A stretch of DNA of 64,000 nt from Bog-473 sp963754445 (GTDB taxonomy: Bacteria; Actinomycetota; Acidimicrobiia; Acidimicrobiales; RAAP-2). Positions 41,834 through 50,310 of the stretch are shown piece after piece (positions within the stretch are counted from its first letter, which is position 1; every line of letters begins with the position of its first letter). A program made the position numbers and the translations under genes. The notes under the pieces are model-generated. The model searched no databases. It saw nothing but the letters and a program-made list of their open reading frames with translations, and had not been told where the DNA came from. Where the stretch lies: positions 1,116,001 to 1,180,000 of the forward strand of contig CAVWFT010000002.1 of NCBI GenBank assembly GCA_963754445.1. The letters run 5' to 3'.

Positions 41834-41891
41834 GAAAGTCCTGTGCACCGTTCTGCCGTTCATCACCGCGTCAGTCTGCCCGCACCAGCCA

Positions 41892-43280
41892 TCAGCCGCG
41901 GGCGCAGGCGGCACCCGCCGGCCGCTCGGCCGCGCTCCACCCGCTGGCCTCACCGACGGGCCAGAAGTCTCCCGTCACGCTGTCTTGTTCGTAGGCCACC
42001 GGGGCCGGCGCTCCTTGTACCAGCGCGCCGAGTGCATCGAGGAGTGCCGTGACGTCCTCGCTCGATGTGCCCAGGCCACAGCTGGCCCGCACCGCGCCCG
42101 GGATGCCACTGCGGTCGCCTCTTCGCACCGCCTCGCGCGCTTGGGCGACGCCGTCTCGCCCCACACCCAGTAACCGGATGAGGTAGGGATGGGCGCAGAA
42201 GCAGCCGTGACGGACCCCGATCCCGAACTCGGCGCTCAGTCGGGCCGCCACCAGCGCATGATGCATTCCCTCGACCGTGAACGTCGCGACGGCGAGTGTG
42301 TCGGTGCCTGGCGGCGGTCCGAGCACGCGTAGGCCGTCGATCGCCCGCAGCCCGTCGTGCAGCTGGGCGGACAGGGCCGACTCGTGCGCCTCGATCGAGG
42401 CCCAGCCGATGCGCTCGAGTTCGTCCATGGCAGCGCCGAACGCGACGGCTCCGACGACGTTGGGCGATCCGGCCTCCTCGCGTTCGGGTGGCTCCGTCCA
42501 GATCACCTCGTCCAGGTCGACGAGGTCGACGGCACCGCCCCCGGCCAAGAAGGGGTCGCCCTCCTCGAACGTGGCGCGCGGGCCGATCAGGGCACCGGCG
42601 CCGAAGGGCGCGTAGAGCTTGTGCCCGCTGAAGGCGACGTAGTCGGCCCACGGGGGAAGAGGTCGGTGGGGTGCCAGCTGCGCGGCATCGATCAGCACCG
42701 GAACGCCCCGGGCACGGGCCGCAGTACAGATCTCCTCGGTCGGGGGCAGCCAGCCGGTCACATTGGAGGCGCCGGTCATGGCGAGCAGGGCCGGGCGCGG
42801 TCCGTCGTCGAGGACGCGAACGACGTCCTCGAGGTCGAAGGTCCCGTCGGTGCCGCATTCGACCCAGCGCCGGCGGGCCACCCGGGACCACGGCAACAGG
42901 TTCGCGTGATGTTCGACCACCGTGGTCGCCACCACGTCGTCGGGTCCGAGGCGCAAGCGGTAGGCCAGGTGGTTGATGGCCTCGGTCGTATTGCGCACCA
43001 AGATGGCGACGTCGTCGCCGTCGGGGGATCGGTTGGCGAAGCGCGACGCGCTGGCCCGGGCGGACTCGTAGTCGGCCGTCGCCCGACGGGATTTGTACCC
43101 CGCCCCGCGGTGGACGCTCGAGTACCAGGGCAAGAACTCCTCCACCCTGTCCGCCACGGCTTGCAGCGCCGGCGTGGACGCACCGCAATCGAGGTCCCGG
43201 TAGGGCCGGGCGGACCCGTCGAGGCACGGGACGGCCTGGTGGGCGCCGACGAGGGGTGCGAGGGCGGCCTCTGGTGTCAC
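41892..43280 (-). CDS. Class V aminotransferase / SufS-like cysteine desulfurase
   Basis: A 462-residue PLP enzyme of fold type I. Seen: LDCGASTPALQAVADRVEEFLPWYSSVHRGAGYKSRRATADYE, VRNTTEAINHLAYRL, the cofactor HxN/Asp segments (VEHHANLLPW, VLIDAAQLAPH) and the Schiff-base Lys in AFSGHKLYAPFG. The C-terminal loop HGCFCAHPYL contains the reactive Cys expected of SufS/IscS-like enzymes. No suf operon lies beside it, so substrate is uncertain (cysteine, selenocysteine or another amine). Start GTG 43280. Confidence 0.88.
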   Translation of the reverse strand: MTPEAALAPLVGAHQAVPCLDGSARPYRDLDCGASTPALQAVADRVEEFLPWYSSVHRGAGYKSRRATADYESARASASRFANRSPDGDDVAILVRNTTEAINHLAYRLRLGPDDVVATTVVEHHANLLPWSRVARRRWVECGTDGTFDLEDVVRVLDDGPRPALLAMTGASNVTGWLPPTEEICTAARARGVPVLIDAAQLAPHRPLPPWADYVAFSGHKLYAPFGAGALIGPRATFEEGDPFLAGGGAVDLVDLDEVIWTEPPEREEAGSPNVVGAVAFGAAMDELERIGWASIEAHESALSAQLHDGLRAIDGLRVLGPPPGTDTLAVATFTVEGMHHALVAARLSAEFGIGVRHGCFCAHPYLIRLLGVGRDGVAQAREAVRRGDRSGIPGAVRASCGLGTSSEDVTALLDALGALVQGAPAPVAYEQDSVTGDFWPVGEASGWSAAERPAGAACARG

Positions 43281-43345
43281 GGCCGACAGGATAGGGAGTG
43301 TCGCTCCTCGCCCGTCACCGCACCCCGCAGCGGGTGGTTCCCGGC

Positions 43346-46327
43346 CTAGTGCAAGTAGGCGGGCTTGTCCGCCTCACGTCGCCGGGCCGTGAGCACCACG
43401 ATGTCGTCCGAGCTGCGGCCGTCCGCCGTCATCGCCTCGATGACGAAGTCGGCGACGACGCCCGGATCGTCGACCGGTGTGGAGCCGAGTGACGCCTCCA
43501 GGGCGGCGAGGCGGTCGCCGAAGTGGGTGCCCCGGCGCTCGAGGAGGCCGTCGGTGAACATGACGAGGCAGCCGTCATCGAGCAAGAAGGTGTGGTCCTT
43601 GTAGTGACAGGGCTGCACGCCGAGCGGGGGCGCTGGAGGGACCTGCAGTTCGGTCGGGATTCCCGCCCGGATGTGCACCGGTGGCGGATGACCGGCCGAG
43701 GAGAACGAGATCACGCCGGTCGAGCGGTCGAGCACGCCGACAAGCGCGGTGGCCAACCGGGGTTCGGCCCCGAGGAGGCAGAATTGGTTGAGGCGTTCCA
43801 GGGCCCGGCCGGGGGAGCGCTCTTCGAGGAGGAGCATCCCGAGGGTCCGGCGGAGATGGCTCATCGACTTGGCGGCAGCGAGGTCATGGCCTTCCACGTC
43901 GCCCACGACCAGCGCCACCAGATCGTCGGTGACCGGGACGACGTCGTACCAGTCGCCCCCCACCTCGTGGCCCGGCGATGCCGGTCGGTAGCGTGCCGCC
44001 ACGTCCCAACCGGCGACGGCGGGAATGGCGTCGGGCAAGAGATTGCGCTGCAGCTCGTGGGAGATCCGGCGCTCTCTGTCGTAGGTGCGAGCCCGGTTGA
44101 CCACCGAGCCGACCTGCTTGGCCAGCTGCTCGGCCAGATCGAGGTCCTTCTCCGAGAACCGTCGGCCCGAGCCACACGACACCAAGGTCACCGTTCCGAT
44201 CACCGTCCCCTCTCGGGTACGCAGCGGCACGGTCATGTAGGACGAGTAACCCAGTTCCTTGAGAATCGAGTAGTGCCGGGAGTCCCGGCTGGAGCGACGG
44301 AGGAACTCGTCGGACATCTCCGCGCTCCACATGGAGCGCCCCGTCCGCATCACTTCCATGATGGGGTCGTTGCCGTCCGGTTCCGGGGCGTACCAGCTCT
44401 TGAGCTCTTCGGCGAGAGGCCGTTTGGCCGCATCGGCATGCCAGGCCGCCATGCGCCGCATCCGCTTGTCGTCGTCCTCGAGGTCGATGAGGCACAGATC
44501 GGCCAGCACGGGGACCGAGACCCTGGCCAGCCGTTCCACCATCTCGCCGTAGTCGACGAACTCAGAGAGGACCTGGGCGGCCAGGAGCAGGAACTCGCTG
44601 CGTCGCCGGGCTTCGAGCAGCTCGTCGACCAGCCCTTCCCGCTCGCTCTGCAGCGCCGAGGCATGCAGCAGCTCTCCGAGGTGGCCGGCGACGGCGTGCA
44701 TGAGGTCGACCACCGACCGGTCTCGGCTGCGTCGTTGGCGACTGAGGAGCTCGACCACGCCGACACAAGCGCCTCGATAGTGGATGGGGAACGCGTACAC
44801 GCTCCGGATCCCGATGGGTGCGAGCTCGTCGCCTCGGCACCGCTCGTCCTCGGATACGTCGCTGACCCAAAGCGGCTCACCGTCCTCGATCACGCGTCGG
44901 GCCAACTGCTCGCTTCCGCAACTACGGCAGCCCTCTGCGGACGCAGTGGACGCAGCGGGCGCCGTGGCCACAGAAGCCGAGGTCGAGGTCGTCTCGACGT
45001 CCGAATCGCGAACCCATACGTCGTGGCACACCAGATCGTGGTGGGACGTGACAGTCCAGAGCGCCGTCACGTCCCAGCCCAGCCGCCGGCCCAAGGTCGA
45101 GAGGAGGCGTTCCGCTGGTGGATCGTCGAGTGGCGCATCTTGGAGGATCTCGAGCAGCTCGCTCGTCAGTTCGGACCAGCGCTGCAGCTTTCGGTTGTCG
45201 TGGGCTCGGTAGATCCCGACCATGACGGGACCCGACGACTCGTGATCGAACATCGAAAGTACGAGTTCGGTATCAACCTCGGACCCGTCGGCTCGCCGGA
45301 TCATGGCAGGAACGCGCTGACCGAGGAGGGCCACAGCCTCGGTCTGCATGAAGTGCTCGAATCCGTCCTTGAGGGTTTCGGCCGACGAGTCCGGGACGAT
45401 GTCGAGCACCGAGCGGCCGGTCAGCGATCCCTCCGGCCAGCCCATGAGTTCCTCGGCCGCCGAGTTGACGTAGACGATCTTCCCCAGCCGATCGGTCGCC
45501 AGCACGGCGTCACGCAAGGTGTCGAGCACCGCCCAACCATCGTCGGCGGGAGGAGATGGCGGATCCGCGGACCCCAGATCAGTGGTGACGGCCGAATCAG
45601 CGGTCACGACCGAATCAGCGGTCACGACCGAATCAGCGGTCACGACCGAGTCAGCGGTCACGACCGAGTCAGCGGTCACGACCGAGTCAGCGGTCACGAC
45701 CGAGTCGAATTGCTCCAGCGACGGAACGGAGTCGAGCTGGTCCTCTGGGGACTCGGTCTCCATATCGAGCACGGCCCTTGCTTCCCAGTGCATCGGGACC
45801 CCACCCGGGAAGTCGGCCGGCATGGGCGGGAGGGCGGGCAACTCGGCCGTGAACCAGACGGTCTTGGCCGGCGGGTCGCGGTGGAGGTCGATGCCCCACG
45901 TATCGGCCAGCGTGCTCACAATGTGCAGCCCGCGCCCACGGGGGGCGTCCGGCCCCGCCGACTCTGGCGTGGGGAATCCCTCGGCGGCGTCAGTGACCGA
46001 CACCCGCAAGGTGCGCCCGGCCTCGAGCAGCTCGACAGTGACCACGAATTCTGTGGCGGCATGTTGGACCGCATTGGTCGCCAGTTCGGAGAGCATGAGG
46101 GCCAGCGAGTCGGCGACCTCGCCGCAGTCTTCGGGCAACACGTTGGTCAAAAAGCGCCGTGCCTCGCTGACCGAAGGCGCACAGCCCGGGAACCGTCGCG
46201 AGGCGCGCAGCATCCCGTCGCCGACCGCGTCAACATCGCTGTGAGCGGCAGCAGTGGGCTCGCTCCAATGCAGGGTCGGGCTACGCATACCGGTTGCACT
46301 GCTTTCTTCCCCGCGAGAACCGCTCAT
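43346..46327 (-). CDS. Multidomain SpoIIE-type phosphatase with HATPase, PAS and GAF domains
   Basis: A protein of about 993 residues. Order: anti-sigma-type HATPase_c_2 (about 45-165; ELATNAVQHAA, PRGRGLHIVSTLAD), a repetitive linker (about 209-250, seven 6-residue VVTADS-like units), PAS (about 260-380; AVLATDRLGKIVYVNSAAEELMGW), two GAF-type regions (about 400-740), and a PP2C/SpoIIE phosphatase (about 760-985; VGGDWYDVVPV, GDVEGHDLAAA, FSSAGHPPPV, LFMTDGL-type motif VMFTDGLLERR). It both carries a kinase-like anti-sigma module and a phosphatase, so it can be the hub of a partner-switching pathway answering an unknown ligand. ATG 46327 used. Confidence 0.93.
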   Translation of the reverse strand: MSGSRGEESSATGMRSPTLHWSEPTAAAHSDVDAVGDGMLRASRRFPGCAPSVSEARRFLTNVLPEDCGEVADSLALMLSELATNAVQHAATEFVVTVELLEAGRTLRVSVTDAAEGFPTPESAGPDAPRGRGLHIVSTLADTWGIDLHRDPPAKTVWFTAELPALPPMPADFPGGVPMHWEARAVLDMETESPEDQLDSVPSLEQFDSVVTADSVVTADSVVTADSVVTADSVVTADSVVTADSAVTTDLGSADPPSPPADDGWAVLDTLRDAVLATDRLGKIVYVNSAAEELMGWPEGSLTGRSVLDIVPDSSAETLKDGFEHFMQTEAVALLGQRVPAMIRRADGSEVDTELVLSMFDHESSGPVMVGIYRAHDNRKLQRWSELTSELLEILQDAPLDDPPAERLLSTLGRRLGWDVTALWTVTSHHDLVCHDVWVRDSDVETTSTSASVATAPAASTASAEGCRSCGSEQLARRVIEDGEPLWVSDVSEDERCRGDELAPIGIRSVYAFPIHYRGACVGVVELLSRQRRSRDRSVVDLMHAVAGHLGELLHASALQSEREGLVDELLEARRRSEFLLLAAQVLSEFVDYGEMVERLARVSVPVLADLCLIDLEDDDKRMRRMAAWHADAAKRPLAEELKSWYAPEPDGNDPIMEVMRTGRSMWSAEMSDEFLRRSSRDSRHYSILKELGYSSYMTVPLRTREGTVIGTVTLVSCGSGRRFSEKDLDLAEQLAKQVGSVVNRARTYDRERRISHELQRNLLPDAIPAVAGWDVAARYRPASPGHEVGGDWYDVVPVTDDLVALVVGDVEGHDLAAAKSMSHLRRTLGMLLLEERSPGRALERLNQFCLLGAEPRLATALVGVLDRSTGVISFSSAGHPPPVHIRAGIPTELQVPPAPPLGVQPCHYKDHTFLLDDGCLVMFTDGLLERRGTHFGDRLAALEASLGSTPVDDPGVVADFVIEAMTADGRSSDDIVVLTARRREADKPAYLH
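45578..45703. repeat. Seven 18-bp tandem repeats inside the SpoIIE gene
   Basis: Seven in-frame 18-bp units (ATCAGCGGTCACGACCGA type) encode a flexible VVTADS-like linker between HATPase and PAS domains. The units are nearly identical, so copy number is likely to vary among strains without shifting the frame. Confidence 0.92.
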
Positions 46328-46385
46328 AAACGGATTTCGCAACCAGATCGACGCGAAATCTCCGTTTGGTGCCTCGGCTCGAGGC

Positions 46386-46391
46386 TACATT
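46386..46391 (+). promoter_or_regulatory. -10 element TACATT, leaderless start of TraR/DksA gene
   Basis: TACATT ends 8 bases before the GTG at 46400. Spacing is too short for a ribosome-binding site; leaderless transcription is likely. Confidence 0.55.
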
Positions 46392-46399
46392 CGGCCCTC

Positions 46400-46684
46400 G
46401 TGGAAGAGCGGTATGAGTCCGAGCTCGCCGGTTCGGCGGCAGTCCTCGACGGCGTGGATCGGGCCCTCGAACGTATGAGCGACGGTCGCTACGGGACGTG
46501 CGAGACATGCGGCACGGAGATCCTTGCGGCCGATCTCGAGCGCGACCCCACGCGACGCGTGCCTGCGAACAGCATCTCGAGTTTCCCTAGCGATTTACTC
46601 GCGAAAAGCGGCCCGCCATCTGCGGCCGTCTCGCAGCGCCCGTCGACCTGCGCCGTGGGCCTGCGCCGTGGGCCTACGCCGTAA
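46400..46684 (+). pseudogene. TraR/DksA-type zinc-finger protein, apparent frameshift
   Basis: A 94-residue frame starting at GTG 46400. Residues 1-40 match actinobacterial TraR/DksA proteins (VLDGVDRALERMSDGRYGTCETCGTEILAADLE) with the first zinc pair C34/C37. The second half of the finger is missing in frame. A one-base shift near 46553-46560 gives TRACEQHLEFP and a stop at 46590, which restores the expected C..H ligands. Either one base was gained, or there is an assembly error. In the present frame the protein ends in an unrelated repetitive tail coming from a 13-bp repeat. It is divergent from the SpoIIE gene. Confidence 0.65.
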
Positions 46685-46698
46685 GCCTGCGTCGTGGG
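46647..46698. repeat. 13-bp imperfect tandem repeat
   Basis: Four units of CCTGCGCCGTGGG type at 46647-46698, the third and fourth with changes. They lie between the TraR/DksA-like frame and the convergent superoxide dismutase gene. Confidence 0.8.
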
Positions 46699-46731
46699 CC
46701 TGCGGCCGGCCGCCCGACCCAACCCAGGCTG

Positions 46732-47346
46732 TCAGCTGGCGATCTTCAGCGCCTTGGCCGCATCGAGGCGCGCCGACACATCCGACCAGTTGACGACGTT
46801 CCACAGGGCGGTGAAGAAGTCCGCCTTCACGTTCTTGTACTGCAGGTAGAACGCGTGCTCCCAGGCGTCGAAGACCAACAGGGGCACGGACCCGTTGCCG
46901 ACGTTGCCCTGGTGGTCATAGATCTGCTCCACGATCAAGCGTCCGCCAAGCGGCTCGTAGGCCAGCGCGCCCCAACCAGATCCCTGGATGGTCATCGTGG
47001 CGTTGGTGAAGTGCGCCTTGAACTTGTCGAACGAGCCGAAGTTCTCGTCGATGGCCGAACCCAGCGCGCCGTCCGGCTTGTCGCCACCGTCCGGGCTGAG
47101 GTTCTTCCAGAACAGGGAGTGCAGCACGTGGCCCGAGATGTGGAAGGCCAGCGTCTTCTCGAGCCCGACAATGGGGCCGAAGTCGTCCTTGTCGTGGGCG
47201 GCGGCCAGCTTCTCGAGGGTCTGGTTCGCCCCGGTCACGTACGCGGCGTGGTGCTTGTCGTGGTGGAGCTCCATGATCTGGGCCGAGACGTGGGGCTCGA
47301 GGGCGGCGTAGTCGTACGGCAGGTCGGGAAGCGTGTAGTCGGCCAT
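46732..47346 (-). CDS. sodA: Superoxide dismutase (Fe/Mn)
   Basis: A 204-residue Fe/Mn superoxide dismutase. The first metal His is in MELHHDKHHAAYV, the second in HVLHSLFWKNLSP, the Asp/His pair in VFDAWEHAFYLQYKN. GSGWGALAYEP and ALWNVVNWSDV are family landmarks. Metal choice cannot be set reliably from sequence. ATG 47346 with GGAGGA upstream is used; the frame extends further but that part is not family-like. It removes superoxide in the cytosol. Single gene. Confidence 0.95.
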   Translation of the reverse strand: MADYTLPDLPYDYAALEPHVSAQIMELHHDKHHAAYVTGANQTLEKLAAAHDKDDFGPIVGLEKTLAFHISGHVLHSLFWKNLSPDGGDKPDGALGSAIDENFGSFDKFKAHFTNATMTIQGSGWGALAYEPLGGRLIVEQIYDHQGNVGNGSVPLLVFDAWEHAFYLQYKNVKADFFTALWNVVNWSDVSARLDAAKALKIAS

Positions 47347-47620
47347 GGGTTCCTCCGGCGTCTCGGTGTCTTTGGTCGTGTTCGGGTCTTGCGATTTCAG
47401 GTCTTGCTGTCTCAGGTCTTGCTGTTCAGGTCTCGCAATGTCGGTGTCGTTGTCGATCGCGCCGGCGTCGACACCGGTCGTGCTGCTCCAGTCGGTCCTA
47501 CCCCGCACGGCACGTCCGTAACGGTCCGCAGCGGATCGGTCCTGCGTGCTGGACCCTACCCGACCGCCACAATGGGGCGGCCAGGGTCACGAGTCGTCCC
47601 GTCGCCCGCCCGCCCAGCAG

Positions 47621-47626
47621 TACGAT
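47621..47626 (+). promoter_or_regulatory. -10 element TACGAT, leaderless start
   Basis: TACGAT is followed after 7 bases by the GTG (47634) of the XRE gene, with no ribosome-binding site. Leaderless transcription is likely. Confidence 0.65.
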
Positions 47627-47633
47627 TGCCCGC

Positions 47634-48395
47634 GTGACCACGGATCCCAAGGACCGCTGGCTCGACCTTGGGGCGTTCATACGCGAGCAACGGGGATCAG
47701 CTCGATTGTCGCTCCGGCGCCTCTCGGAGCTCGCCGGCATCTCGAATCCGTATCTCAGTCAGATCGAGCGTGGACTGCGGCGCCCCTCGGCGGAGATCCT
47801 CCAGCAGATCGCCAAGGCATTGCGCATCTCCGCCGAGACGCTCTACGTCCAGGCCGGGATCCTCGAGCCGCCGGACGGGACCTTCGACCTCACCCGGGCG
47901 ATCATGGCCGATCACTCCCTCAGCGAGGAGCACAAGCAGGCGCTCGTCCGTATCTACCTCTCGTTCCGTCGCGAGTTCGAGGACGATCAGGCCCAGGCCA
48001 ACGAGCATGGGCACAGCCCCCATGCGCACGCGGCCCATGCGCCGGCCCCCGGCCCGGTACCGGCAGCGGGCTCGACCGTGGGCGCCCGAGGATCCGCCGA
48101 GCCTGGGCCCATTGAGCGTGGATCCGCCGAGAATGGATCCGGCGAGGGGGGATCCGCCGGTCGGGGATCCGCCGCCCCGGTCCGGGCGGCCCAAGGGGAG
48201 GCGGCCTCCGGCCCCACCTCCGGCCCCACCTCCGGCCCCGCCTCCAGCCCGGCCTCCGGTCCTGCCTCCAGTCCGGCCTCGGGTCCCGCCTCGAATCCGA
48301 CCGTCACTTCCGGTCCAACCGGGACCTCCAGCCCGACCGTCACTTCCAGCCCGACCGTGACCTCCAGCCCGACCGTGTCCCCGACCACGGCCTGA
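47634..48395 (+). CDS. XRE-family regulator with disordered Pro/Ser/Thr tail
   Basis: A 253-residue protein. Residues about 12-75 are a Cro/CI HTH (FIREQRGSARLSLRRLSELAGI, SNPYLSQIERGLRRPSAEILQQIAKAL). Residues 76-115 are helical. The last about 135 residues are low-complexity: His/Ala, then Gly/Ser, then repeats of SGPTSGPAS and SSPTVT. HTH proteins with this N-terminus are common beside mshA and heme genes in Acidimicrobiia-like genomes. The tail is likely disordered and slippage-prone. GTG 47634, apparently leaderless. Confidence 0.85.
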   Translation: MTTDPKDRWLDLGAFIREQRGSARLSLRRLSELAGISNPYLSQIERGLRRPSAEILQQIAKALRISAETLYVQAGILEPPDGTFDLTRAIMADHSLSEEHKQALVRIYLSFRREFEDDQAQANEHGHSPHAHAAHAPAPGPVPAAGSTVGARGSAEPGPIERGSAENGSGEGGSAGRGSAAPVRAAQGEAASGPTSGPTSGPASSPASGPASSPASGPASNPTVTSGPTGTSSPTVTSSPTVTSSPTVSPTTA

Positions 48396-48454
48396 GACCG
48401 CTGCCGGCCAGGACCGGAACGGAAATTCCGGCCGCCGGTAGGCTCTCCCTCGCC

Positions 48455-49726
48455 ATGCGCCGGCTCTCGATCCTGTCCCTCCACACCTCCCCGCTGGCTC
48501 AGCCCGGGACCGGCGACGGCGGCGGCATGAACGTCTACGTGCGCGAACTGGCCGGAGCGCTGGCCCGTTCGGGCGTGGTCTGCGATGTCTTCACCAGAGC
48601 CTGGTCGCCCGACCTGCCCGCCGTCGTCGAGGTCGAGCCCGGTCTGCGGGTGCACCACGTCCCGGCCGGGCCTCTGCGCGGGGTGCCCAAGGAATCCCTG
48701 CCCACGGTGGTCGAGGAGTTCACGGCCGGGGTCATCGAGTCGATGTCCGCCGCGGCCGAGTCCGGCGGTCCGGACGGCGGTGGCCTGCCCTACACCTCGG
48801 TGCACGCCAACTACTGGCTCTCCGGATTGTCGGGCCACGTGATCAAGCACGAGCTCGAGCTGCCACTCGTGTGCACCTTCCACACCCTCGACCGGGTCAA
48901 GGCCGAGTCCATGCCCGAAGAGGTCGAGGCCGACATGCCCCACCGGCGGGCCGAGGCCGAGGCCTCCATCATCGAGTGCTCTGACGCCGTGCTGGCCTCG
49001 TGCAGCGTCGAGGCCGAACAGATCGCCTCGCTCTACGGCGGCGACCCGGGGCGCATCCGCATCGTGCCGCCCGGCGTCGACCATGCCTTCTTCGGTCCGG
49101 GCCACCGCCCCCAGGCCCGGCGGGCCCTTGGCCTGCCTCTCGACGGGCGCCTGCTGCTCTTCGTCGGGCGCATCCAGCCCCTCAAGTGTGCCGATGTGGC
49201 CGTCGAGACGTTGGCCGAGCTCCTCGAGCACGGCGGCGATCCCTACCGCCTCGTCGTGGTGGGCGGACCCAGCGGGCCGCACGGCGAGAAGTCGCTCCAG
49301 GGCCTGATCGACCTGGCCGACGGGCGCGGCGTGCGCGACCACGTGCACTTCGTGACGCCCCAGCCCCACGAGCTCCTGTCCTCGTACTACCGGGCCGCCG
49401 ACGTCTGCCTCGTGCCCAGCCGCTCCGAGTCCTTCGGGCTCGTCGCCCTCGAGGCCGCGGCCTGCGGGACGCCGGTCGTGGCCTCCGCCGTCGGCGGCCT
49501 GACCACCCTGGTCGAGGACGGCCACACGGGCTTCCTCATCGAGGAGGCCGACCCCGCCGCCTACGCCGCCGCCGTGCGCCGGGTCTTCGACCAGCCGCTC
49601 CTGGCCGAACGCCTCTCCACCGCGTCGGTCCTCATGGCCCGCCGCTACACCTGGCGGGCCGCCGCCCGGGCGCTGGTCGACCTGCACGACGAGCTCGCGG
49701 CGGGACGCCTGGTCGAGTGCGGCTGA
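48455..49726 (+). CDS. mshA: MshA-like D-inositol-3-phosphate glycosyltransferase
   Basis: A 423-residue GT4 glycosyltransferase. The start RRLSILSLHTSPLAQPGTGDGGGMNVYVRELAGAL and VKAESMPEEVEADMPHRRAEAE match MshA, with the UDP-GlcNAc site in the C-terminal lobe (LLFVGRIQPLKCADVAVE, VPSRSESFGLVALEAAACGTPVVA, with the EX7E motif). Length matches. It would make the GlcNAc-inositol phosphate from which mycothiol is built; mshB, mshC and mshD are not in the window. A -10-like TAGGCT lies 10 bases before ATG 48455. Confidence 0.9.
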   Translation: MRRLSILSLHTSPLAQPGTGDGGGMNVYVRELAGALARSGVVCDVFTRAWSPDLPAVVEVEPGLRVHHVPAGPLRGVPKESLPTVVEEFTAGVIESMSAAAESGGPDGGGLPYTSVHANYWLSGLSGHVIKHELELPLVCTFHTLDRVKAESMPEEVEADMPHRRAEAEASIIECSDAVLASCSVEAEQIASLYGGDPGRIRIVPPGVDHAFFGPGHRPQARRALGLPLDGRLLLFVGRIQPLKCADVAVETLAELLEHGGDPYRLVVVGGPSGPHGEKSLQGLIDLADGRGVRDHVHFVTPQPHELLSSYYRAADVCLVPSRSESFGLVALEAAACGTPVVASAVGGLTTLVEDGHTGFLIEEADPAAYAAAVRRVFDQPLLAERLSTASVLMARRYTWRAAARALVDLHDELAAGRLVECG

Positions 49727-49730
49727 GCTC

Positions 49731-49766
49731 GGCTGTGGCTGTGGCTGTAGCTGTGGCTGTGGCCGT
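49731..49766. repeat. 6-bp tandem repeat (GGCTGT)
   Basis: Six units of GGCTGT (two imperfect) fill the 74-base gap between mshA and the YbjN gene. Confidence 0.8.
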
Positions 49767-49800
49767 AGTTGCGGTGCGGGCCTGAGCGGAGCGCTGCGCC

Positions 49801-50292
49801 GTGCCGCTGGTCGACCTGCCCGAGGATGAGGAGATGGCGACCGCCGTCGCCCGCATCGACGCCTGGGCCACCCGCGAGCTGGCGGCGGACGGGCCGCTGG
49901 TGGCCGCCGAGCGCCAGCAGGTGACCGACCGCACCGCGTCGTTCCAGTGGTATCTCCGCTTCAAGGGTGACGAGAAGGACTTCATCACGGTGTGGTTCAC
50001 GCTCAAGCAGCGCACCCTGTGGCACGAGGCCCAGTTCATGCCCGCCCCTGAGGAGCACAAGGAGGAGGTCTACGCCTACCTCCTGCGGCGCAACAGCGCG
50101 CTCTTCGGCATGGCCTTCGCCCTCGGACCCGAGGACGCCGTCTACCTGGTGGGCCGGGTGCCGGCCCGCCTCATCGACGACGACGAGCTCGACCGCATCG
50201 CCGGGGCCTCGGTCGTCTACACCGACGACCACTTCCCGACGGCCATGACGCTGGCCCACCCGACGGCCTACCGCCGCCGCCCCCGCCGCTAG
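49801..50292 (+). CDS. YbjN-domain protein
   Basis: A 163-residue protein of the YbjN/type III-secretion-chaperone-like fold (SFQWYLRFKGDEKDFITVWFTLKQRTLWHEAQFMP, then YAYLLRRNSALFGMAFALGPEDAVYLVGRVP). In actinobacteria this gene is often next to mshA. Molecular function unknown; chaperone-like binding is suspected for the fold. GTG 49801. Confidence 0.88.
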   Translation: MPLVDLPEDEEMATAVARIDAWATRELAADGPLVAAERQQVTDRTASFQWYLRFKGDEKDFITVWFTLKQRTLWHEAQFMPAPEEHKEEVYAYLLRRNSALFGMAFALGPEDAVYLVGRVPARLIDDDELDRIAGASVVYTDDHFPTAMTLAHPTAYRRRPRR

Positions 50293-50297
50293 GTCAC

Positions 50298-50303
50298 TAG
50301 GGT
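50298..50303 (+). promoter_or_regulatory. -10 element TAGGGT, leaderless start of proC
   Basis: TAGGGT ends 7 bases before the GTG at 50311. The arrangement fits a leaderless mRNA. Confidence 0.55.
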
Positions 50304-50310
50304 CGCGGGC

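Noticed and set aside
43523..46684. A 1053-codon open frame on the plus strand opposite the SpoIIE gene
   Set aside because: Only its last 94 codons look like a protein (the TraR/DksA-like start). The rest is a high-GC antisense shadow of a clear multidomain gene, without domains of its own.
47987..49687. A 566-codon frame antisense to mshA, and similar frames against the hem genes
   Set aside because: These are composition artefacts of GC-rich codon use opposite well-supported genes; they have no family features.
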